From CAYLHS01 sp964383535 (GTDB lineage Bacteria > Actinomycetota > Acidimicrobiia > Spongiisociales > UBA4744): a stretch of DNA of 64,000 nt. The position numbers and the translations under genes are program-made. Under the pieces are notes generated by a model, which had not been told where the DNA came from, ran no database searches, and saw nothing but the letters and a program-made list of their open reading frames with translations. Positions within the stretch are counted from its first letter, which is position 1. Every line of letters begins with the position of its first letter. Below, piece by piece: positions 57,789 to 64,000 of the stretch. The DNA lies in the NCBI GenBank assembly GCA_964383535.1, contig CAYLHS010000001.1, positions 1 through 64,000 of the forward strand, read 5' to 3'.

Positions 57789-59273
57789 ATGAGTTCCGGC
57801 CGCAATAGCGAGGATCTCGCGGTACTTGGCACCGAAACCGAGTTCGGCATCACCATCGAGGGGCGAACCCAGGACAGTGCGGTGCTCTCGTCAGGGTTGG
57901 TCGTCCAATCTTCGCCGGACGGTGTTCCCGTGCGGTGGTCGCTCACAGAAGAATCGCCCGGCCGGGATGCCCGGGGAAGGCGGTACACGGTCCCCGTGGA
58001 TGCTGATCCGGAAGCGCTCAACGCGTTGCTTCCGAACGGGGCCCGGCTCTACGTAGACCACGCCCACCCCGAGTACTCGACACCTGAGTGCTTGGGTGCA
58101 CGCCAGGCCGCCCTGTACGACAAAGCAGGCGAGTTGGCCCTCGCGCGTGCCGCCCGCAACACGCAGCGTCTCCTCCCGTCGGGAGAGAGGGTGTCGATCT
58201 ACAAGAACAACAGCGACGGCAAGGGCAACTCGTACGGCGCTCACGAGAACTACCTGGTCGACCGATCGGTACCGTTCTCGGACATCATCGACTACCTCAC
58301 GACATTCCTCGTGACCCGCCAGATCTTCACTGGCTCCGGAAAGGTCGGCTCAGAGAATGGCCGGCCTACGGTCCCGTACCAGATCAGTCAACGAGCCGAC
58401 TTCTTCGAAACGCGCGTCGGACTCGAGACGACGATTCGCCGTCCGATCATCAACACCCGCGACGAACCGCACAGCGACCCAGATCGGTTCCGCAGGCTCC
58501 ACGTGATCATCGGAGACGCGAATCGCTCCGAACCTCAAGTCTTTCTCAAGCTCGGAGCGACGGCACTGATGCTTGCCGCCATCCAAGATGGAGCGCTTCC
58601 CGACAGGCTGGAACTCGACGATCCCGTCTCGGCCACATGGGAGGTCAGCCACGACCGTGGATTGAGCCACCGGCTTCGACTTGCCGACGGGTCGTCGGCG
58701 ACCGCTCTCGAGCTTCAGTGGCAGTACCTCGACTGGCTGAGCAAGTACGCAGAAGCCGGGTCCAGGCCGGACGAGGGAGCGCTCGATGTGTGGCGAGGAG
58801 TCCTCGAGGACTTGGAGATCGACCCCCTACGCACCGCAGACCGTCTCGACTGGACGGCCAAACTGCGCATCATGGAGGCCTACCAAGCGCGCGAGGGCAT
58901 AGGGTGGGATCATGCAAGGGTCCGCGCACTCGACCTGCAATACCACGACGTGGACCCTGCCAAGGGTCTCTACGACCGCCTCGTGGCAAGAGGATCCATC
59001 GAGCGGCTCTTCGACGACCACCAGGTCGCGATGGCACTGGAGGAACCGCCAGGCGAAACGAGGGCGTATTTTCGTGGCAGGTGTGTGCGGAAATTCGGAT
59101 CCTCCATCATGTCCGCCAACTGGGATTCGCTGGTCTTCGACACGGGTGAAACCACATACAAGCGAGTGCCTATGATGGATCCCCTGAGAGGCGACGCCGA
59201 TCGAGTGGCCGATGTGATCGATACATCGGAGGACGTCATGTCGCTGATCGAAGCACTAGGAAGCGAACAATGA
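57789..59273 (+). CDS. dop: Deamidase/depupylase Dop
   Basis: A 494-aa carboxylate-amine ligase-fold enzyme paralogous to PafA. Evidence: TETEFGITIEG (ATP/metal site), the catalytic Asp90 in ARLYVDHAHPEYSTPEC, KNNSDGKGNSYGAHENYLV and INTRDEPHSDP. Dop removes Pup from lysines and, in species with Gln-ended Pup, deamidates it. Here Pup already ends in Glu, so the deamidase step is dispensable. Start ATG 57789; the stop overlaps pup (ATGA). Confidence 0.93.
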   Translation: MSSGRNSEDLAVLGTETEFGITIEGRTQDSAVLSSGLVVQSSPDGVPVRWSLTEESPGRDARGRRYTVPVDADPEALNALLPNGARLYVDHAHPEYSTPECLGARQAALYDKAGELALARAARNTQRLLPSGERVSIYKNNSDGKGNSYGAHENYLVDRSVPFSDIIDYLTTFLVTRQIFTGSGKVGSENGRPTVPYQISQRADFFETRVGLETTIRRPIINTRDEPHSDPDRFRRLHVIIGDANRSEPQVFLKLGATALMLAAIQDGALPDRLELDDPVSATWEVSHDRGLSHRLRLADGSSATALELQWQYLDWLSKYAEAGSRPDEGALDVWRGVLEDLEIDPLRTADRLDWTAKLRIMEAYQAREGIGWDHARVRALDLQYHDVDPAKGLYDRLVARGSIERLFDDHQVAMALEEPPGETRAYFRGRCVRKFGSSIMSANWDSLVFDTGETTYKRVPMMDPLRGDADRVADVIDTSEDVMSLIEALGSEQ

Positions 59274-59449
59274 AAGAACAGACCCGCAAGCCTCATCCCG
59301 AGGAAGAACAACCTCCTGAGCAGGACATCCCGGCGGCGCCTCAGGCCGACACCGGCGACCTGGACGATCTCCTCGACGAGATCGACGACGTTCTGGAAGA
59401 GAACGCAGAGGAGTTCGTCAGGAACTACGTACAGAAGGGCGGAGAGTGA
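59270..59449 (+). CDS. pup: Prokaryotic ubiquitin-like protein Pup, Glu-terminated
   Basis: A 59-aa disordered modifier. Its C-terminal half DLDDLLDEIDDVLEENAEEF carries the Mpa-binding helix, and the C-terminus is YVQKGGE. The final residue is Glu, not the Gln of mycobacterial Pup, so PafA can ligate it without deamidation. Acidic and Pro/Gln-rich sequence at the N-terminus is typical. It overlaps dop by four bases and prcB by four bases, so stoichiometry is set by coupled translation. Confidence 0.95.
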   Translation: MKEQTRKPHPEEEQPPEQDIPAAPQADTGDLDDLLDEIDDVLEENAEEFVRNYVQKGGE

Positions 59450-60207
59450 TCGAACGTCCGACCTCGAGTTTCACCGATCTCCTCCAATCGCTCGGGCTGG
59501 AACCCAAGTGGAGCATCCCGGACGGTAGCGGGGCGCTGGAGGCGCCAATCGCGACGACGGTCCTGGCCCTGAGGTTCGCCGACGGTGTGGTGATGGTGGG
59601 CGACCGTCAGGCGACCGAAGGACACCTCGTAGCCCACAGAACCATCCGGAAGGTGTTCGAGGCGGATCGATTCTCGGCTGTGGCGATCTCAGGGACGGCG
59701 GGCATCGCCGTCGATCTCGTTCGTCTCTTCCAGACAGAACTCGAGCACTATGAGAAGCTCGAAGGCACGAGGCTCAGCCTGGACGGCAAGGCGACCTACC
59801 TCGGCCGCATGGTTCGACAGCAACTTCCCCTCGTCTTCCAAGGTCTTGTCGTGGTTCCATTGTTTGCCGGCTACGACGAAAGCGACAAGATTGGCCGGCT
59901 CTATACGTTCGACGTCGTCGGCGGCCGGTACGAGGAACGTGAGTATGGCGCGACCGGCTCGGGGTCAAGGGACGCGAAAGCGTATCTGCGCTCGGCGTAT
60001 GCACCTGAGCTCGACGAAGCCGGCGCACTCGAGGTCGGGGTGCGAGCACTCGTCGCCGCCGCGCAGGTCGATACGGCGACCGGTGGACCGGACCTGGCTC
60101 GAGGGATCCTTCCGAATGTGGTGACCGTGACCGAACGAGGATTCGAGGAAATCGATGAGGACGTCGTGGGCGATCTCGCGTCTGCGGCATTGGAGACAAT
60201 CAGATGA
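59446..60207 (+). CDS. prcB: 20S proteasome beta subunit
   Basis: A 253-aa proteasome beta subunit. A ~36-residue propeptide is followed by TTVLALRFADGVVMVGDRQATEG, in which the first Thr (about residue 37) becomes the catalytic nucleophile; the conserved GDRQ and the later ISGTAGIAVDLVRLFQ support this. The start is GTG overlapping the pup stop, and the stop overlaps prcA. It degrades Pup-tagged proteins within the PrcA7-PrcB14-PrcA7 barrel. Confidence 0.95.
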   Translation: MIERPTSSFTDLLQSLGLEPKWSIPDGSGALEAPIATTVLALRFADGVVMVGDRQATEGHLVAHRTIRKVFEADRFSAVAISGTAGIAVDLVRLFQTELEHYEKLEGTRLSLDGKATYLGRMVRQQLPLVFQGLVVVPLFAGYDESDKIGRLYTFDVVGGRYEEREYGATGSGSRDAKAYLRSAYAPELDEAGALEVGVRALVAAAQVDTATGGPDLARGILPNVVTVTERGFEEIDEDVVGDLASAALETIR

Positions 60208-60878
60208 GTGTCCCCTTCTACGTTCCGCCTGAGCAACTCGTGAAGGACCGCGCCGAGTTCGCGCGCAAGGGAATCGCGCGTGGCCGCTCGATCGTTGCGA
60301 TCGAGTACGACCAGGGGATCCTGATCTTCGCTGAGAACCCGAGCGACACACTGCACAAGATCAGCGAGATCTATGACAGAGTGGCATTCGCAGGGGTCGG
60401 GAAATTCAACGAGTTCGAGAGTCTTCGAGTTGCCGGAACACGCCACGCCGACCTTCGTGGCTACCTCTACAGCAGGTTCGATGTGAGCGCGAAAACACTG
60501 GCAAACGCGTTTTCCCAGACGCTTGGCAACATCTTCACCCACGAAGTCAAACCGTACGAGGTGGAGATCCTCGTTGCGGAACTCGGCATCAACGGCGACC
60601 CGAACCATCTCTACCGTGTCACATATGACGGAACCCTGTCCGACGAGCGGTACGTGTGCGCGATCGGCGGGCAATTCGAGGCCCTCGACGAGTCGCTGCG
60701 CGGTGCGTCCTTCGCCCCGAAGCCCCTCGCGGTGACTATTCGCCGGGTCGCTGAGGTCTTCGGCCAGGTCCTTGACCGGGAGGTCGACGGTTGGGAGGCC
60801 GCGGTGCTGGACGGTACGAAACACCGTCGGGTGTTCCGGCGGCTCTCGGACACCGACGTGGACGCCGCGCTCTCCTGA
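60204..60878 (+). CDS. prcA: 20S proteasome alpha subunit
   Basis: A 224-aa alpha subunit: YVPPEQLVKDRAEFARKGIARG forms the N-terminal gating helix, GRSIVAIEYDQGILIFAENPS lacks a Thr nucleophile as expected, and ISEIYDRVAFAGVGKFNEFE is a typical proteasome alpha motif. It forms the outer rings that dock Mpa. It overlaps prcB, and the gap to pafA is 18 bases. Confidence 0.95.
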   Translation: MSVPFYVPPEQLVKDRAEFARKGIARGRSIVAIEYDQGILIFAENPSDTLHKISEIYDRVAFAGVGKFNEFESLRVAGTRHADLRGYLYSRFDVSAKTLANAFSQTLGNIFTHEVKPYEVEILVAELGINGDPNHLYRVTYDGTLSDERYVCAIGGQFEALDESLRGASFAPKPLAVTIRRVAEVFGQVLDREVDGWEAAVLDGTKHRRVFRRLSDTDVDAALS

Positions 60879-60896
60879 CCGGCGTACCCTGAGTCG

Positions 60897-62252
60897 ATGC
60901 AGCGCCGCATCTATGGACTCGAAACCGAATACGGGGTCACGTGCACTCTCCGAGGGCAGCGGAGGCTGAGTCCCGATGAGGCCGCCCGCTACCTGTTCCG
61001 CAGAGTGGTGAGCTGGGGCAGATCCTCGAACGTGTTCCTCGAGAACGGCGCCCGGCTGTACCTCGATGTCGGAAGTCATCCCGAGTACGCGACACCGGAG
61101 TGCGACACCATCGGAGATCTCGTCGCAGCGGACAAGGCGGGTGAGCGGGTCCTGCACGAACTCGTCGGCGAAGCCCAGGCACGGCTTGGAGAAGAAGGAA
61201 TCTCCGGAGAGATCTACCTGTTCAAGAACAACACCGACTCGGCAGGCAACTCGTACGGCTGTCATGAGAACTACCTCGTCAGAAGGGAAGCGAACTTCGC
61301 AGCGACCATCGACGCGCTTCTCCCGTTTCTGGTGACACGACAGATCTACACAGGTGCGGGGAAGCTGCTCCGGACCGCGCGGGGCGTTCGGTTCACGATC
61401 TCCCAGCGCGCCGAGCACGTCTGGGAGGGGGTGTCGTCCGCAACGACGCGCAGCCGCCCGATCGTCAACACGCGGGACGAACCCCACGCTGATGCCGCCA
61501 TATTCCGACGACTGCACGTGATCGCAGGCGACTCGAACATGTCGGAACAGGTCACCTACACGAAAGTCGGTGTGGTGGGCGCGCTCCTCCAGATGCTCGA
61601 AGCCGGCAAGACGTTCAGAGCGCTGGATCTCGAGAATCCGATCAGGGCCATCAGAGAGATCAGCGCGGACCCGACATGCAGACGGCGTGTGCGCCTGGCA
61701 AACGGCCGTGAACTGTCTGCACTCGACATCCAATGGGAGTACCTCGACGAGGTATCCCGATACGGCAGGCTCCATGGATTCCCCCCGTCGATCGAGGCCG
61801 CGGTCCGATACTGGGAACAGATGCTCGTCGGCATCGAAAAGGACCCGATGTCGCTCGCCGACCAACTCGACTGGGCGGCGAAGTGGAGCCTGATCGAGGC
61901 ATACCGGAGCCGCCACGAGCTCTCGCTGTCGAATCCGAAGCTCGCAATGATGGATCTCGCCTACCACGACATCGATCCGGATCGTGGCCTCTATCACCTC
62001 TTGCTGCGCGCCGGGCGCATGCGTCGAGCAGTTGACGACGAGGCGATCCAACGCTTCACACTGGAACCTCCGACGACCACTCGAGCGAGACTGCGCGGGA
62101 GTTTCATCAAGGCAGCAAAGGCTGCCGGGCGTGACTTCACTGTGGACTGGGTCCATCTGAAGCTCAACGATCAAGCAAAACGCACGATCCTCTGCAAGGA
62201 CCCGTTCGTACACACGGACAGGCGGGTGGAGAGACTGATCGAAGGCCTTTGA
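60897..62252 (+). CDS. pafA: Pup-protein ligase PafA
   Basis: A 451-aa ligase, the paralogue of Dop: [12 protein letters not shown] (ATP/Mg site), catalytic Asp57 in [37 protein letters not shown] and [10 protein letters not shown] equivalents. It lacks the Dop-loop insertion present in dop between the ETE motif and the ARLY block, consistent with PafA. It activates the Pup C-terminal Glu by phosphorylation and joins it to target lysines. Confidence 0.95.
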   Translation: MQRRIYGLETEYGVTCTLRGQRRLSPDEAARYLFRRVVSWGRSSNVFLENGARLYLDVGSHPEYATPECDTIGDLVAADKAGERVLHELVGEAQARLGEEGISGEIYLFKNNTDSAGNSYGCHENYLVRREANFAATIDALLPFLVTRQIYTGAGKLLRTARGVRFTISQRAEHVWEGVSSATTRSRPIVNTRDEPHADAAIFRRLHVIAGDSNMSEQVTYTKVGVVGALLQMLEAGKTFRALDLENPIRAIREISADPTCRRRVRLANGRELSALDIQWEYLDEVSRYGRLHGFPPSIEAAVRYWEQMLVGIEKDPMSLADQLDWAAKWSLIEAYRSRHELSLSNPKLAMMDLAYHDIDPDRGLYHLLLRAGRMRRAVDDEAIQRFTLEPPTTTRARLRGSFIKAAKAAGRDFTVDWVHLKLNDQAKRTILCKDPFVHTDRRVERLIEGL

Positions 62253-62298
62253 CGAGGTACTTCAAAGGGGGGCGGGGTACCCCTACAGTTGCCAGGGC

Positions 62299-63207
62299 AT
62301 GCGACGCGTCATCGAACGGCTCTTGAATCTGCTCGCCTTCCTGCTCACTGCGGAACGGCCTGTCACTGCCGAGGAGATTCGGGTGACGGTGGCCGGATAC
62401 GCGAACGAGTCCGACGAGGCGTTCCACAGGATGTTCGAGCGGGACAAGGCGCTGCTTCGACGAATGGGCATACCCCTCGAGCTCAGAGCGACCGATGGCT
62501 GGGAGGTCGAGTACGGGTACGCGCTGCAGCCAGACGAGTATCAGCTCCCAGACCCGGATCTCAACGACGAAGAACGCGCAGCGTTGTGGCTTGCAGCTCA
62601 GGTCGTGCGCCTTGGGGGACAACCCGCGGGACCGGACGCCCTGCTCAAACTCGGAGGGTTGACAATGGCGGGGGGAGGCGAGCCATTGGCCGCCGATCTC
62701 GGGCTGGAGACCGGCGACCTGGAGACCGCGTTTCACGCCGCGACCGAACGAAGAGAGTTGTCGTTCGACTACCACGGTCGAACCCGGACGGTGCAGCCCA
62801 TGGGCATCCTCCACCAGCGGGGGCACTGGTACCTCGTTGCTTTTGAAGCGGGCGTACAACGGTCTTTCAGAGTCGACAAGGCCGCGCGGCTGGTCCTGGG
62901 TGAGCGGGCCGGGGCCTTCACTCGGCCAAAGGGGTTCCGTCTGCGCGACGCCGTGCCGGTCGAGCCGTGGGCGATCGGTGAGGCGGACGTCGTCGCCAGG
63001 GTGCTGTTCGATCCCGACGCGGCATGGTGGGCCAGACGCCAACTCACCGGTGGGGTCACCGAGCTCGACGACGGCTCACTCGAGGCCACAGTCACCGTTG
63101 CAAACCCCGACGCGTTCATCGGGTGGTTGTTGAGCTTCGAAGACAAGGCCGAGATCGTCGAGCCTCCGGAACTTCGGGCAATGCTCATCGAACGAGTACG
63201 CCAATGA
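62299..63207 (+). CDS. pafB: WYL-domain transcriptional regulator PafB
   Basis: A 302-aa regulator: an N-terminal winged-helix region (IERLLNLLAFLLTAERPVTAEEI) and a WYL domain whose SFDYHGRTRTVQPMGILHQR, then GHWYLVAFEAG, gives the WYL motif, followed by the WCX C-terminal extension. PafB with PafC activates RecA/LexA-independent DNA-damage genes in mycobacteria. The gap to pafA is 46 bases. Its stop overlaps pafC (ATGA). Confidence 0.9.
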   Translation: MRRVIERLLNLLAFLLTAERPVTAEEIRVTVAGYANESDEAFHRMFERDKALLRRMGIPLELRATDGWEVEYGYALQPDEYQLPDPDLNDEERAALWLAAQVVRLGGQPAGPDALLKLGGLTMAGGGEPLAADLGLETGDLETAFHAATERRELSFDYHGRTRTVQPMGILHQRGHWYLVAFEAGVQRSFRVDKAARLVLGERAGAFTRPKGFRLRDAVPVEPWAIGEADVVARVLFDPDAAWWARRQLTGGVTELDDGSLEATVTVANPDAFIGWLLSFEDKAEIVEPPELRAMLIERVRQ

Positions 63208-64000
63208 GCCGGACGGCGCAACGCCTGACGCGGATCCTCTCGATGGTCCCATGGGTGATCGCTCATCCGGGAGCGACCGTCACCGGCGTGTGCGAACGGT
63301 TCGGCTACACGAAAGACGAATTGATCGCCGACCTCAACCTGGTGTTCGTCTGCGGACTGCCCGGGTACGGGCCCGGCGACCTGATGGTGGCATACGTCGA
63401 GGACGACGAAGTCGTCATCGACATGGCCGACTACTTCTCGCGAGCATTGCGGCTCAGTATGTCGGAAGCACTCGCTCTGCTCGCCGCGGCAGAAACCCTC
63501 ATGGCGACCGATCAGGCGCCGCCCGCCCTCAGGAGCGCGGTGGTGAAGCTCACCCGGGTGCTCGGCATCGAGTCCGACGAGACGATCGCGATCGAGATCG
63601 ACAGCGAGAGTTCGATCGTCACGACACTGCGCTCCGCCGCCGCGGAGGGACGCGTCGTCGACCTGACCTACACATCACTCTCCAAGGGAGAGACCACCAG
63701 ACGGCTGATCGAGCCCTGGTCGGTCTTCACCACGCTGGGAAACTGGTATGTGTCCGCCTACTGCAGGACGGCACGGGCAGAGCGCGTGTTTCGCATGGAT
63801 CGGATCCGCTCGGTCGAAGCGACGGGGGAGCGTTTCGCTCCCAATCCGGACCCACCTGCACCCGTGGTCCGATACACCCCGTCCGAGGACGACGTGCAGG
63901 CCACCATTCGCCTCGGACCGCGTGCCGCCTGGGTCGCCGACTACTACCCGGTCGACGTGATCGACACGGATCCTCTCACCGTCCGTTTCTCAACATCGGA
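63204..64000 (+). CDS. pafC: WYL-domain transcriptional regulator PafC, partial
   Basis: The 3' end is cut by the window edge (265 complete codons visible). The start overlaps pafB. An N-terminal helix-turn-helix (LTRILSMVPWVIAHPGATVTG) precedes a WYL domain with DLTYTSLSKGETTRRLIEPW and GNWYVSAYC, and the start of the WCX region. It is the partner of PafB in the DNA-damage response complex. Confidence 0.9.
   Translation, partial: MSRTAQRLTRILSMVPWVIAHPGATVTGVCERFGYTKDELIADLNLVFVCGLPGYGPGDLMVAYVEDDEVVIDMADYFSRALRLSMSEALALLAAAETLMATDQAPPALRSAVVKLTRVLGIESDETIAIEIDSESSIVTTLRSAAAEGRVVDLTYTSLSKGETTRRLIEPWSVFTTLGNWYVSAYCRTARAERVFRMDRIRSVEATGERFAPNPDPPAPVVRYTPSEDDVQATIRLGPRAAWVADYYPVDVIDTDPLTVRFSTS

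Noticed and set aside
59901..62213. A 770-codon open frame on the minus strand across prcB, prcA and pafA
   Set aside because: It is antisense to three unmistakable proteasome-system genes, is Arg/Val/His/Asp-biased with no domain pattern, and arises from GC-rich codon bias.
1..64000. CRISPR arrays, tRNA or rRNA genes, insertion sequences, riboswitches
   Set aside because: No regularly spaced repeats, cloverleaf-like segments, rRNA cores, transposase genes or recognisable riboswitch folds were seen by reading; a tRNAscan, Infernal and ISfinder search would settle this.

Overview
The window is a GC-rich, densely coded chromosomal segment from an actinobacterium. The decisive marker is a complete Pup-proteasome locus in canonical order at the right end (mpa/arc, dop, pup, prcB, prcA, pafA, pafB, pafC), with the m1A58 tRNA methyltransferase gene just upstream. 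SLH-domain secreted proteins, DUF4389 membrane proteins, bifunctional FTCD and large cyclase-STAND ATPases suggest a deep-branching lineage such as Acidimicrobiia, but that placement is inference. I see no rRNA, tRNA, CRISPR array, insertion sequence or prophage.

Layout. 0.1-9 kb: aldo/keto reductase, a three-SLH secreted protein, an ArsR-permease-redox-protein operon, a large membrane-anchored protein with duplicated extracellular domains, a lipoprotein and a DUF4389 protein. 9.3-19.6 kb: a signalling block made of the operon metallophosphoesterase -> response regulator/thioredoxin-reductase-like fusion -> cyclic-nucleotide-binding histidine kinase, followed by two convergent class III nucleotide cyclases fused to STAND ATPases and TPR-like repeats. 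19.7-25.2 kb: an untidy region with an amidohydrolase, a frameshifted cupin gene, a truncated beta-lactamase-family fragment beside an intact paralogue, a lipoprotein, a GNAT enzyme, and two copies of a dispersed hairpin-centred repeat (a third copy is at 9.2-9.3 kb).

25.4-43.6 kb: an amine-catabolism island. A complete PotABCD-type spermidine/putrescine importer and a YtcJ-like amidohydrolase sit among four aldehyde dehydrogenases, two class III aminotransferases, a DadA/PuuB-type FAD oxidoreductase and a saccharopine-dehydrogenase-like enzyme, in five alternating transcription units. The likely route is amine import, oxidation to aminoaldehydes, then GABA to succinate, and a beta-alanine/malonate-semialdehyde branch through MmsA to acetyl-CoA. 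43.7-53 kb: a MarR/MFS pair with a visible palindromic operator, a two-gene 2-oxoacid:ferredoxin oxidoreductase whose beta subunit is fused to the gamma domain, bifunctional FTCD, small zinc-binding and membrane proteins, and EamA and MFS exporters.

53-64 kb: a cluster of tiny membrane proteins, then a tightly coupled set encoding a GG-terminated beta-grasp sulfur carrier, a TtuA-type tRNA thiolase and TrmI, then the Pup-proteasome operon. Pup here ends in Gly-Gly-Glu, so it is encoded ready for ligation. pafC runs off the right edge of the window.
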